The notes: generated from the sequence alone by a model not told the origin. A DNA stretch of 64,000 nt from Chloranthus sessilifolius (GCA_021018995.1 CM037593.1:4306088-4370087), one strand, 5' to 3'. Numbered from the stretch's first letter, positions 10,289-21,889 are shown. Made by a program: numbers and translations.

Positions 10289-11181
10289 ATGATTGTTTTT
10301 TGGGCCTAATCTTTGGCACAATGGGTGGTCATGAGACCAGGGGCGAACCAACAAATGGTCAATTTTTGTTTCGCTTGGAACACATCTCAACAAGTGACTA
10401 GAAAATTAGGTCGCCCGCATCACCCTCAAACCAAATTTTCAGGTCACTTTTTGCGACGTGTGACATGAGGATTAAAATTTGATTGTCTGATGGTACACTC
10501 ATCATTTTCAGTCTCGTGTGTGAAAGCTTGACTCCCAAAAAAATCTCTATCGTCTGATTGAACACATACTACATGGCTTGATCATCATGTATACTTTGTG
10601 ATTTGTTTATTGTCATTAAAAGGTTTATGGTGTGGAAGATTGGAAAAAAAAAAAAAAATCTCTATCTTGTGATTCAATGCAACATTTGACTCCTTCGCGT
10701 TCAATCATATAAAGAAGATAATTTTTTATTTTATTTTTCAATCTTTTCTAGATCTTTAGATTATGGTTTTTAAATCACAATTATACTGGGTGAATCTAAA
10801 TGTCAAGTGTCCTAAACAGTGACTCAGAACTCAATTGGATGAAGTTGACCGTAACTTCCAACTTTGCTTCTTTTCCTATCAATTTGATATCAGCTTTATA
10901 TTTTTATATTTCTCAGTTACTTCTATTCATGTAAACTCTGTTTCTATGCATGGATAGATCACTCAATTTGTTATACATGGATAGATCACTGAATTTATGA
11001 TGGGTTAAATTTTCTGTCTAGGGATGAGCTTTAGTGTTTCTGCTTTCATCAAAAACTTTTCCAAGCCATACGCCAGATTCTGCAAAATCAGTTTATAATC
11101 CAATCAGGTCTGATGCACATGCTTTTGATAAGCCCAAAAGTGATAAAGATAAATCTTGTTTGCCATTTACCTTGAGGCGCA

Positions 11182-11490
11182 ATGGCCACAAGTAGGCCTA
11201 GCATCAGACACTTCACATCCGTGATATCATGCCTGAGGGAAAAGCCTGGCCGTGTCCGAGGCTATGGCTTGGGCATGACCCCCACTAGGCTGTGGGGCTC
11301 ATCTTCTGGCCATGGCGGGGTCTCAGCTGATTTGTTTGCTGGAATGCAAGCGAAAGTGACAGAAATTGAGGAACAGATGAAGCTTAAAGAGGCTAAAATA
11401 GCACGGAGAGATGCTGAAGTAGCTCGGGTAAATGCCGAGGTAGAAGAGCTTAAGAGCATTGTTCAAATGCTAGTTTTGCAAGCATGTATG
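11182..11490 (+). CDS. CACTA TNPA-like protein, C-terminal exon
   Basis: The frame reads ...KPGRVRGYGLGMTPTRLWGS then MQAKVTEIEEQMKLKEAKI and a run to EELKSIVQML. The G-R-V-R-G-G-G-TP-(K/R)L phrase followed by a coiled coil is the usual C-terminus of plant transposase_24/TNPA-like proteins encoded beside TNP2, which bind the subterminal repeats. A possible donor lies near 11487, with a TTCTGCAG acceptor near 11620 opening a short last exon. The true start is not evident; the frame upstream of 11182 is unclear. Expression is unlikely given the broken element. Confidence 0.65.
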
Positions 11491-11639
11491 ATTATTTTTT
11501 ATTACTATAGTTGTAACAAATTTGTTACAAATTAAAAATTAAAATATTCATTCTGAAAGAAATTTATAGTTTTTTTGGCCTTATTAAAAGATTTAATTGT
11601 TTGTTTTTTTATTCTGCAGGCCCTCGGTAATAATTGAAG

Positions 11640-12239
11640 TGCTAGAAAATCTAGTAGAGCAAATAATTTATGGTAAGAAATATAGTAAATGTTAGCTTTT
11701 GATAGTACCCTTAAAAGTGGACTCTATAAGCTTCACTTTTTATGGTATCCGATCTCTTAGAGCAAATAATTGGTTAATAAAAAGTGCAATTTATATTTTT
11801 TCATTTGCAATTTTGGTAATGAATTTACAATAATTTTGACTTTTCAAATTGAATGCCTTGTAATATTAGTGTTTTTTTCTAATTCAGATTTTTGTTGGAC
11901 CTTTGGAAATGGATGGAGAAGAGGATGTTTGGCTTCAAACTTTGGGTTCCCCTGGACAATTGGCGAATTGGTTAATCTATTTTCACTTGATTGTCGATCT
12001 ATTTTGCAATACTAATGGATAGTTTAATAGTATCAGGTCCTGTCTAGTAGGGGGTGTTGCCGATATCAGGTCCGTTTGGTGTTAAAAATGTTGAATGGTA
12101 ATAAGATGATACTCATCTCCGTATAGAAATCTGATTATGAGCCTTCTTTTATTTCAGTTTTTTTCTATATAATTTTTTAGAATGATGATTTGATATTATT
12201 TTTTGGAATGATTTTATAGTGGAATGAAGTGCCCAATGA
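11640..12239. other. CACTA interior, nothing recognised
   Basis: AT-rich sequence after the TNPA-like exon. No coding frame, repeat or RNA gene could be supported. Confidence 0.5.
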
Positions 12240-12660
12240 ACCCAATTTCTTATATGGTGCTACAGGTTTAAAATTAAAAAGCTACATGCTAAAAAATTTC
12301 AGGTTTGGAATGGTTTTATAATGGGCTTTTTTGGAATGAAGTGCCCATTGGTGTTACAGGTTTAAAATTAAAGTGCTACAGGCTAAAAAAAAGTTGCAGG
12401 CTAAAAAACTGCTCCAGGTTTAAAATTTTAAAAAAAAAGTGCTACAACTCATTTCTAGAAAAATGCTATAGGTTTAAAATAAAAAACAAAAGTGCTACAG
12501 CTCATATATATGGGCTGATTAAAATAAAAAGGTGCTACAGCTCAAATATGGGCTCAGATCTGGGATGCTACAGGTTTAAAATTTAAAAAAAAAAGTGCTA
12601 TAGCTCATATCTAGGATGCTACAAGTTAAAATTTTTTTTTTAAAAGTGCTACAGCTCATA
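12240..12660. repeat. Degenerate tandem repeats with GTGCTACAG
   Basis: About ten units of 30-60 bp built on GTGCTACAGGTTTAAAATT or GTGCTACAGCTCATAT, with A/T runs of varying length. The apparent frame at 12305-12586 is only the translation of these repeats. Confidence 0.8.
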
Positions 12661-13062
12661 TATCTGGGATGAGCCGGTTTAAAAAGTCGGGAAATTATTT
12701 TTTTTCAAATAATCTTTACCGGCGGTTTTATACTGCCGGGAATTATTGCCATCAGAATTGTTTTACCGGCGATTTAAAACTGCTGGCAATTATCAAACCA
12801 TAATAATTGCCGACAGTTCTAAACTGCCGCGATCAGCAATTGGTAAGGGAAGTGGAGGGGTGAGATTTGACATTTTACCAGTGGTTTGGAAAATATTTTT
12901 AGTGCCGACAATTACAAACCGCCGGGAAAATCGCAGGTGAATGCTTTCCCGACGGTTATTTCCTCGGCGGGTTAGTAGCTGCCGGCAAAATATTCAACGG
13001 CAGTTCCCTCATTTTTCACCGGCGGTTCTAAACTGCCGTTAAAAACTACATATTTTGTAGTG
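12660..13062 (+). repeat. Outer CACTA subterminal repeats and right end
   Basis: Repeated CGGCGGTTTNAAACTGCCGG words in both orientations, ending AACTGCCG...TATTTTGTAGTG. These mark the right terminus of the outer element. Confidence 0.85.
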
Positions 13063-14891
13063 AACCCACCCTTCGGTATCTTATACCCTCCATCTTCCCC
13101 CTTCAACGAAGTCAAAATCAGGTCCGATCGTATATTCACCGCCATACCGCCCAAGAAAACCGCCAATCCCACCAAAAACCTACCCCAAAACCACCACCCG
13201 GTTCCGCTATAATCGCCGTAGTGCGAGATCCATCATGCTTACAGGTAACTGCTAAGGACGTTGAAGATGAAGCCCATTAAGGTGACTGAAAGAGGAAAAC
13301 TTATAGCGGATTTCCGGCGCGGGGTTTTAAGTTAAAGAGGGTAGATTGGTCCATTTTAAAAAGTATACCCTTGCAAGTGCACAAGTTCCATTGAAGTACG
13401 ACGAAATCAAGGGTGTCGTACCCACAGGGAAGCGAGTAATGCGATTAATTTTAAAAGAATGTACAACCTAAGAACGTACCTAAGACGAGATTTGTTTGTT
13501 ATGATTTACCACTATACAATGTAATAATAATAAAAATTAAAACAAAGCTATGCAAGGACGAAATATGACAAATAAAACAACAATTATGAGATGATCAAAG
13601 ATTCCGCTAACCTTAAATATATACTTGTTCTATTAACAATCCATACAATTTTATATCAACTTATTTACCATCTTTTTACTACAAGCATAATGAATCGAGA
13701 AAAATGCAATTATTAATTCGGCATGTAATATCCTAACACTATGACGCATTTAACAGCAACATGAATATGCGGAAGGTATAATGTATCACAAATGATAATC
13801 ACAACAAGAAAATTCAATTGTACGACATTCTAAATCGGTCTACAAGATCAATTTAGATGGAATACTCGTTTATTATCGCCGATCTATAAGATCGACTACT
13901 ACAAATGAGCATTCGATAAAAATACAATAAGCTCACACTGAAAGCAGTACGATTCAATAATATTGATAAGAATTATAGGATTGAAATTAAATCAAGTACT
14001 CATCTTACGGTAGTTTCCTCCTTAAATGAGGGGTTTAGCCGCTCATACTTGACTCGTACACAACACACGATATCCAAGTCATCAACAAACGCTCCTTTAA
14101 TTATCAAAAGTTGGATCTTTTAGGAAAAGATCAAAACCTTACAATGCCTTGATTCCTAATTACAATCTACTAATTAAAAGCGAAAACTAAAACTAAAATA
14201 ATGGAGAGAAAACTAAGAATTTCCACCAAGTAAACTCTCTCAAACCCTAAACATAACATGGTTTATATAAGGTGCGGATAAGAAAACTTTCATAAAAGGA
14301 TCAATCGATTGAAATTCAAACTTCAATCGATTGATTTCAAAATTGAATTTTGGCGGATTAACTGAATTTGAATTCAATCGATTGAATTACATATCTCAAT
14401 AGACTCAATTAGTTCAAATTCAAATTTAAGAGGGAATAGTTGTCATCAACTCAATCGATTGATTATGACATGTGATATCTTTATTCTCTTGGTTTTTGTC
14501 GGATCAATCAATTCTCTTCACGAATTTTGATGTTTTCGTTGGCTCTATAGGCCAATGCTTCTATGTAGTCTTTAATTACGCTCAATTATACTCCTGCAAG
14601 ATCCAACGATTATGAATACCTGAAATCACTAAAACTACGCAACTGCCATCAGATAGCTTTCATCGGATGGTTAAGTGTCGGTATTAGAATGCGAAATATA
14701 GTCATATTTCGGCACATATCATAGATGCAGGTGCAGTGAAAGTAGTAGAAGATGAAAATTGAAATTAGCATTAGAGAGATCGGAATTGAGTGGCTTTTAC
14801 CGAAGGGGAAGAGGAGGGTGAGCGAAAGGGTTGGGTTCTCCATCAGGAGCCATGCGATCGTTGGATGAATAGAAGGCTCACCTGCAATCAT
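13063..14891 (-). pseudogene. DET2-like steroid 5-alpha-reductase, disrupted
   Basis: DET2 reduces the steroid A ring in brassinosteroid synthesis, at the ER membrane. On the minus strand 14891-14722 reads PSIHPTIAWLLMENPTLSL, LLFPFGKSHSIP and FYYFHCTCIY. After the solo LTR, 13346-13063 continues with PL, then [29 protein letters not shown] and [18 protein letters not shown]. These match plant DET2 in order (PTIAW-ME-PTL, YFHR-IYPL, WVSHY, IN-SD, GGY-IPRGG). The LTR split the IYP codons; its TAGAT duplication restores CIY-PL when subtracted. Stops also lie near L and Y-L of the second part, so it was decaying or partial. The C-terminal third (FELVSCPNY-GE onward) is cut off by the outer CACTA. 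Confidence 0.85.
13347..14721 (-). mobile_element. Solo LTR (LTR-retroelement fossil), duplication TAGAT
   Basis: 1,375 bp, starting TGGTCC and ending ATATCA on +, flanked by exact 5-bp copies TAGAT (13342-13346, 14722-14726). Orientation is minus, judged by the conserved LTR-end phrase near its left edge (cgtacccacaggg) and by similarity to the fossils at 31436 and 61203. It holds several AATCGATT palindromes at about 14310-14465. Probably gypsy-type. No internal region remains. The perfect duplication suggests moderate age. Confidence 0.75.
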
Positions 14892-15461
14892 GAATAGCAG
14901 GGGTAGGTGACTGTTAAAAGCCCTTCAAAGGAAGAAGAAAATGGAGAGAAAGCCTCAGTATGGACGCCTTGTTAAAAGCCTCTATTAAAAGAAAAGAAAT
15001 ATATGGGCTTTTTTTATAGCCATTGTAAAAAACTCAATGTATTTTTCATACCTTAACACTAAAATAAGACCTGCAATTTGAACAATAGAATACAACCTTC
15101 GATTACTCTGAACCGAATGAGGGTTGAGCTACATAAGACTAAAATAATACCTTAATTTGAATAGGAGAATACAACCTTTGATTACTTTGAACCGAATGAC
15201 CATCCTGTAAAAAAAGCTACTGTTGAGCCACATTACTTTTATTATACGCGTATTAAATTAGCAATAAAATAAAACGAACGTGTCGTAAGACTACAAGATT
15301 TTGATGTTCTTGATTGATGATAGCTTTGACCCTTTGTTCAATTGATTTTTCAGATTGACAAATTCGTTGATAGAAACTTAGATGGGATAAAAATTACATG
15401 TTGTCGATGAAAACTAATTAGGAATTCCTCTTATTTTTGGGCCTCTTAGGCATTAAGAGAA
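14892..15461. other. Intergenic, nothing recognised
   Basis: AT-rich. Two near copies of a phrase (gaatacaacctttgattac...gaaccgaatga) at about 15080 and 15165 form a small direct repeat. No gene seen. Confidence 0.5.
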
Positions 15462-15730
15462 GGGATAATTAGAAAAACAACTTTGAAAAACAAATGTTTT
15501 AGCAAAACAACCCCGAACTTAAACGTTTTAGAAAAACAGTGCTTTCACGATTTTCAGAACTTCAAAAATCCATGAAAACACCTTTTTAAACTCATTTTCT
15601 TAAGAAATCGGTGCTTTCACGGGTTTTTGAAGTTCTGAAAATCGTGAAAGCACTGTTTTTTTAAAACATTTAAGTTGTGAGTTGTTTTGCTAAAACGTTT
15701 GTTTTTCAAGGTTATTTTTCTAAAGTGCTC
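15462..15730. mobile_element. Mutator-like palindromic MITE, 9-bp duplication
   Basis: 269 bp, nearly wholly palindromic: AACAGTGCTTTCACGATTTT in the left arm faces its complement in the right. Flanked by exact 9-bp copies TTAAGAGAA (15453-15461, 15731-15739), the duplication length of MULEs. Encodes nothing; a transcript would be a long hairpin. Confidence 0.85.
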
Positions 15731-16599
15731 TTAAGAGAATTGAGTGATTTTTTTACTCTTTTCTTCTAGAATGCATCGAAGGATGTCTTAAATCTGATGG
15801 CTGACCTTACCCCACTAAGGGCCGTCTGGTCAATCGAATCCCAGCCTTCAAAAGTGTGTTATAGACCAATCTCCACTCAAATAGGGATCTGGCCTGAAGA
15901 CTCTCTTTAAAAATTACACCATGCCTTTCCACTTGTTATGCCAAGTGGACGAAAGTGGGCCAAAAAAACACTCATTGGTGGATCTAAACAGTGTGCCACA
16001 TTATCATAAAGTGGACAGTCATGGCATAATTTGTTGAAAGGGGTCACAGGAGTCCCCTCAAAAGAAAATTGTGGGAAAAAACAGGGCCCCTAAGGTCTGT
16101 TTGATGGGTCGTATAGCTTTTTTACTCGAATCCGTTGTTTGGAAAATAAATTTAAGCTTAGGCCCAGTTTGATAGCAACTAGAGGAAATTAAATCAATTT
16201 CCTAGCTAATTTTCTGAGAAATGATTTCTTCTAGAAATCGATTTTCAACTGTTTAATTACTGTGCTTGATAAATGACTTTCATTGGAAATTGATTTCTCT
16301 TATTTGATTAGAATGCTTGAAAAAAAAATTGAAAATGAATTTTTAAGTTTAGATAATATATTTTCTACTTTTATAAATGTAGAAGTTAGTTTGATGAAAT
16401 ATTTAGTTAGAAAAGAAAAAAATAATTTTTTTTTATTTTTTTATTGAACGTTAAAGAGTAATTTCAATAAAAAATCACCCAAGATATTAGAGCCAAGCGA
16501 GATACTCGGACAAAAGGCCAAAACAAGCCAGCGAAATCTCAACCAGCACAATACAAAAGAGGGCAAAAAAAAATTCTATTTAGAAAAATGCTTAACTTA
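15731..16599. other. Intergenic repeat debris
   Basis: Includes a phrase of MITE type near 16095 (taaggtctgtttgatgggtc) and another near 16150-16260. No ends or duplications could be fixed and no gene is supported. Confidence 0.4.
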
Positions 16600-17400
16600 T
16601 CACTTTGTATTGCACTAGTTATAGATTGACTTTTTTTTTTTATCAAAATCATAATCAAAGTTAAATATTAACCAATAATTTTTTTAAGGATATTCTATTA
16701 CATTACAAATTAATACCATAATAATCACTATTTATTATAAAGTTACATAAGTCATAGTTTGAAAAGTCAAACTTAAATAAAAGGTCAAACTTTGACCAAA
16801 CTTAAAATTTTGACAATAAAAATATGTAAAGCTAAATAATAAAGTTGTAAATGATAGTATCTGCTTTAAAGTTATACGCTGAAAGGAAGTTAAATTTTTA
16901 AAAAAGTCAAACTTTGACGAAATTTTAACTTTGACAGAGAGAAGCTTTTACAATGTACCAACAAGTTATAAAAGTCTAACTGTAAATTAACATAACAATA
17001 TTGATATACATCGTTAGGTTACACTAGTCAAAATTTGATTAAATATCCACTTTTAATAAAAGTCAAACTTTGATCAAATGTAAAACTTCAATCAATAAAT
17101 TTTTTTAAGACTAACGTACAAAGTTACATAGTAAATGCTAATATGTAGTAAAATGTTACATGTTGAAAGAAAATAAAATTTTTAAAAACAATCGATCTTT
17201 GACCAAAATTTTTAACTTTGACTAATAGAAAATTTGACAATGTACCACTAAGCTATATAACAATATTCATATCTATTGCTAGGTTATACTAGTAAAAAAT
17301 TTGACCAAATATCAACTTTTTAAAAAGTCAAACTCTGACTAAATATCAAAAAAATAAAAATAAAATTTAGTAATATACTATAAAATGATAAATTAATTAA
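16600..17400. repeat. Two diverged tandem units of about 370 bp rich in AAGTCAAACTTTGAC
   Basis: The order of words (ttacaaattaat, gtcaaactttgacc, gctgaaaggaagt/gttgaaagaaaat, gacaatgtacca, cgttaggttacactagt) repeats once with about 370-bp spacing from 16690 to 17320. Very AT-rich and non-coding. Confidence 0.65.
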
Positions 17401-17404
17401 ATGA

Positions 17405-18300
17405 TAACCTCATTGGAACTACAAAAGTTCGAGAAAATCAGATTGTGTTACGAAAGGATGGGGATGACTGTTTATCTTCCCAGGCTTCCCTAGGGTTTGA
17501 ACACTAGGGAAGGATCACCCTCTACACAAAGCACCTCAAGTACAAGTTTCGGTGCTTGATGATGCAGGTTTTTTTTTGTTACAAAAGCCCAATTTATTGT
17601 TTGGGGATTTTTAGAAAACAATGATTAAGACCAATTGGGCAATCATTAGAGAAGTTCAATATGTTTTTTGTTGTTGGGCCTTGCTATCCAACTCCATTTT
17701 TGCTAATGGATGCATTAGGGCTCCTTAACTAATCCTTGTCGCCATGGGGGTTACTGTCCCCTCCTTTTTGTCTTCCGTTTTCCTTTTTTCTTTCCTTTCT
17801 TTGTCTCTCTTTCGAGCCTCTCGCTTGTCGTGACATCAATTGTAGCTTTATAATTCAATAAAATTACAAGTTTAGTGATGAAAAAGGAAATGAGTTTTTT
17901 AAAAAAAAATTAATATCTTATATTACAAAATATTTTAGAAAAAGAGATTATCACAATTTTTTTGTTTCCCATAAGACATTTAGTCAACATGTGAAAAACA
18001 TTTATGGTTGAAATTATAAGATTACCATTCTATTAAATGTGATATAACACAAATAATGTCACATATTTAATTAGGTAAAATGGTGATTCAATAATTTCAA
18101 CTATAAATATTTATTATATGTTGATCAAATGACTTTTTGGGGGTCTTAATGTGTCAATATTTTTTTTATAAACTTTCTAAAATAATATAATATGCTAAAA
18201 ACTTCTTCAAATAATCTCCTTTTCCTAATTTTCTCTATTATTTTCTAATGCTAGGAAAGCCTAAAATAAATAACCTAGAAAAAGAGGTGCAGTGCCACAG
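17405..18300. repeat. Duplicated segment, copy A block 1
   Basis: Aligns with 43990-44900 nearly throughout, for example tccctagggtttgaacacta, tacaagtttcggtgcttga, and gctaggaaagcctaaaata near 18250. Small indels separate the two. The last part also matches 55210-55330 (copy C). Marks the start of the larger duplicated block with GLP1. Confidence 0.85.
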
Positions 18301-18618
18301 TAGAACAGTCTTAAATACACATAGTGTCGGATCCAAATATGTGGTCCAACTTGCTGCACCCAACCCGATCGAATCCAACTCACTTGCAACACCCGATGCA
18401 TATGGACGATCAAATTTAAAGTAGGGGACTGATTTTTGTGGGACTTATGGCACATCCAAATTGATGGGCCTAGATACACTTATTATGACACACCCATATT
18501 GATAGGCTTAAGTGCACTTATTATGGCACACCCATGTTGATGGGCTTAAGTGCACTTAGGATACGATCTTTTCTCCGTTTTATGATTTTTTAGATATTTA
18601 TAGTGTTTAAAAATGTCA

Positions 18619-18780
18619 CACTACAAAAGATAAGGCTATTAGCAGCAGTTTTTTACTATAAAAAATTGCCGCTATTAACAAAAAACCTATTTAGACTATT
18701 AGCGACAAGGGTATTAGCGGCAATTTTTTGCTAATAGCGATTGTTTATGGCTGGTGCTAATAATCTTATTTTTTGTAGTG
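18619..18780. mobile_element. CACTA-like MITE, copy 1
   Basis: 162 bp, ends CACTACAAAAGATAAGGCTA and TAATCTTATTTTTTGTAGTG, inner word TTAGCGGCA. Same family as seven other copies in the window. Duplication not certain. A similar site without the element exists at about 19880-19940. Confidence 0.8.
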
Positions 18781-18894
18781 GATCACTTCATGATAAATTT
18801 GGCCGTCAAATGGTTTTTGGGTATCTAGCCATCAAATCTTGATTGGGCCAAGAATTGATTGTATGATGGCTCAGCATCTATGTGACGCCATGAT

Positions 18895-20190
18895 TGGGGT
18901 GAAAATGAAAATCGCAAGGGTACAATGCCCATGCATCCGAGCGATCTGACCGTCTGATTCGTTAGGTGCATTTACTGGATGCATATTTGGTGCATATTGT
19001 ACGGGGTGCGTAGGGTGTAAATAAGTAAAGTCTATTTTTTGCGCCATCTACGCATAAATCCGAGCAATCTAGCCATTTGCTTGGTCGTATGCATTTACTG
19101 GATGCAGATCTGGTGCATATTATAAGGGGTTCACAAGGTGTAAATAAGTAACATCTATTTTTGGCACCATAATACCCATGCATCCGAGCGCTTTAATCGT
19201 TTGATTGGTGGGGTGCATTTACTGGATGCAGATCTGGTGCATATTGTAAGGGGTTCGCAGGGTGTAAATAGGTAACGTCTGTTTTTAGTGCCATAATGCC
19301 CATATATCCGAGCGATATGACCATCTGATTGGTGGGGTGCATTTTCCTGGATGCAGATGTAGTGCATATTGTAAGGGGTTTGCAGGGTGTAAATAACTAG
19401 CGCCTATTTTTTGCGCCATCTACACCATGCATTTGAGCGATCTGACCATCTAATTGGCGTAGTGCATTTACAAGACGCAAATATTTCAAGTCAGATTTTG
19501 TAAAGATGCACCGCTTTACTATTGTAAAAAGTCTTCAACCCTTCGTGTTTCAAATTCGGAAAGAAACTCAAGATGCCAATATTTTAAATGCTAGGAATGT
19601 GGGTTTTTTAAGTGGCGGGATGGAACCTCGGGGAATACAAATCCATCGATAAAAAATAATTAGAAAAAGTTCGTAGAAAATGACGATATAGTGAAAGTCA
19701 CCATCGAGATAGAAGAACTCGCAAAGAGGTTCAAGGTCACTACCTTCATAAAGAATCAGGGAAAATTCTGATCGTCTAATGATAAATCTTTTCGTCTTAG
19801 AAAAAACTCATTAAATTCCTTTCTATGGTGTTTATTTTGGAAAATTTTGAATCGCGAGATTAATTTCTCGTTTTTATGATTTTCTAGATATTTGCAGTGT
19901 TTAAAAATGTTACTACCTGATAAATTTGATCATCTAATAATTTTTGGGTATCTGATTGTGCATCTATTTATGGCGCCATCTACGCCATGCATCCAAACGA
20001 TTTGAGTGTTAGATTCGCGAGGTGCATTTACTAGATGCAAATCTTGTGCATATTACAAAGGGTTTGCAGGTTGTAAATAATGACTATTTTTTATGCCATC
20101 TATACCATGCGGTCGATCGATTTGACAATTTGATTAGTGGGGTGCATCTATTCGATGTAGATCGGCTGCATTTTCTAACAGGTGTCACAG
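18895..20190. repeat. Tandem repeat, about 122-bp unit
   Basis: Five units start near 18931, 19051, 19173, 19303 and 19427, each with CATCCGAGCGAT, GGTGCATTTACTGGATGCA and GGGTGTAAATA phrases. Two more, more diverged, follow an unrelated stretch at about 19970 and 20100. The minus-strand frames here merely translate the repeat. Confidence 0.85.
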
Positions 20191-20600
20191 GGTGCGAATA
20201 AAGGTCTAATTTGATGTCAACTACATTATTTAATGATAGTGGAGTGGCATAATTGTAAATTTTTATAATTTTCTAATATTAAGAGGGGCAAAACGGTAAC
20301 TTGTTAGATCATCTTACCGCAAGTTACTTTTAAAATTGCGGCTTTGTTGCCCAAGGTGTTTTATGGACACAAAAATAATAATTTGGGAGTGCAGCGGAAA
20401 TAGGCAAAGTCAGGGGATTAGTTATAATTTGAAGATGAGTCAAGGGGTTATTGGCAATATGCCCTAAAAATTAAGTGGATGCTTTCTACGCTGTGTAAAT
20501 AATTAGTCGGTGCATTCAGCGGTCAAAAGAAATTTATTTTCCCTAACATAGAGAGTTTGTTCTTTCAGCGATTCGGTAGGTGCTAATAAGAATAGAGGTA

Positions 20601-20710
20601 CATTACAAAAAATAAAATTATTAGCTGCAGTTTTTTTGCTATTAGTCAAAAGACTAATAGAGTAGTCAGCATTTTATGACTTGAGCTAATAGACTGATCT
20701 TTTTTATTTT
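20601..20710. mobile_element. CACTA-like MITE, decayed copy
   Basis: Begins CATTACAAAAAATAAAATTA with TTAGCTGCAG, and contains a partial inverted end (gctaatagactgatc). Right terminus not clear. Lies just downstream of the GLP1 3' end. Confidence 0.5.
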
Positions 20711-20776
20711 ATTTTTTTTACCACCCTACCATAAAGAGTCAAAACACATCATATTCATAAAACACAGACAATCACC

Positions 20777-20782
20777 TTTTAT
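20777..20782 (-). terminator. Likely poly(A) signal of GLP1 (AATAAA)
   Basis: TTTATT on + equals AATAAA on minus, about 105 bp after the GLP1 stop, in a block conserved at GLP2 and in four relics. Confidence 0.45.
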
Positions 20783-20886
20783 TGTATAATTATTGCAAGA
20801 TACACACAAATAGCATCCTTATTTAAAGGAACTAATTGAAAAAGAAAACCATAGAATCATAGGTTGTCTGTTCTTGGCCGTTTTCT

Positions 20887-21780
20887 CTAGTTCATCCTGA
20901 ACTTGGCCTGCAGATCATCTACTATGCCCCTGTCCAGTTGGAAACCCAGGGCAAGAATATCGTCGGAGATGGGTGGGTTCGACCCGAAAACTGCTTGGGC
21001 TATGTCGATGCGACCCGGGTTTTGGCTACCGAACGAGGCAAAAGCTACGGCATTGTCGGGACCCACATTTAATTGGAAGTGAATGAGACCTTGGGGGAAC
21101 ACGAATATCTCTCCCTTCCGAAGGGTCTTCGTAAAGAGTCTGTTATCGGGGTTAGAGGTAACGAAGCCCACATAGAGAGTGCCCTCAACGAGGAGAAACA
21201 TCTCCGAGGCTAGTGGGTGGGTGTGTGGTTGGTTGAGACCATAAGGCTCAAAGTCGATGCGACCCATGGCGACACCAAGAGTGTTGATCCCTGGAAATTG
21301 GTCCACAAATGCTAGTGTGGCAGAAGCCTTAAGCCTGTTTGAAGTATTCCCTGGCTGACCAAGCCCTGAGAACAAGAAATCGTTGGCAGTCACGTCCCTT
21401 GGGTTCTTGCAGATTCGCCCGTTCACCAACACTACAAAAGAGAGAGAGAAAAGAAACAATAAAAAAATGTGTTGAGATCATGATTTTAAATATCTGGCAC
21501 CGAATTTGATATAGGGTGAAATCGGCCAAATATGTGGCTGATATGCATCCAATAGGAGCCAATCATAACACAAAAAAAATTCCCTTTGGGCCATATTTTT
21601 TATTATTTTAAGTTATAAATATAATATTTTAATATTTTAAAACAAAAGAAGTAAACATTTACCATCAGGGTTCTGGACAGCAACACAAAAGTCCTGCAAC
21701 AGTCCAGGATCAGAAGCAAAAGTAAGAGAGGAAGAAAAAGCTAGGACAAGGAGACCAATCAAAAAGATTTGAACACCCAT
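20887..21780 (-). CDS. Germin-like protein GLP1 (exons 21780-21663, 21431-20887)
   Basis: Predicted 220-aa secreted cupin of the cell wall. Exon 1 (118 nt) encodes a signal peptide [19 protein letters not shown], then [17 protein letters not shown]; a GT donor and TTTTGTAG acceptor bound a 231-bp intron; the 545-nt exon 2 starts [11 protein letters not shown] and ends at a stop after KFRMN. Two Cys (DFC, RIC) can form the germin disulfide. Germin box 1 is [20 protein letters not shown] and box 2 [18 protein letters not shown], giving three His and one Glu of the manganese site. One N-glycosylation site (GNTSN). Where most family members have PRATE it has PLASE. Members may be superoxide dismutases or oxalate oxidases; activity cannot be read here. 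Intact, and paralogous to GLP2. Confidence 0.95.
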
Positions 21781-21866
21781 TTTGATGCTAACACTTAGCT
21801 AGAGTCTACAGAAGAAGAGATGCTCAATGAAGAAGGTAGTGTGGCTTTTGATGCTTAGCAAGTTTT

Positions 21867-21876
21867 CTATATATAG
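21867..21876 (-). promoter_or_regulatory. TATA box of GLP1
   Basis: CTATATATAG on minus, about 90 bp before the ATG, after a GA/CT repeat. The same promoter layout occurs at GLP2, so it is conserved between the copies. Confidence 0.7.
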
Positions 21877-21889
21877 AGAGAGAGAGAGA

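Larger units (their letters stand above)
7304..13062 (+). mobile_element. Outer CACTA transposon, right part
   Basis: Carries a DUF4216 transposase tail, a TNPA-like exon and subterminal repeats, ending in TATTTTGTAGTG at 13062. Its remaining left portion lies beyond the inserted Pack-CACTA, outside the window. It is inserted in a DET2-like exon; AAC at 13063-13065 is the candidate duplication, which cannot be checked without the left flank. The transposase frame is cut by the Pack-CACTA insertion, so the element is no longer autonomous. Confidence 0.8.

Noticed and set aside
18962-19367. Two overlapping minus-strand frames with repeated peptides (YLFTPCEPLTICTRSASSK)
   Set aside because: They are translations of the 122-bp tandem repeat; the repeated peptide is a by-product.
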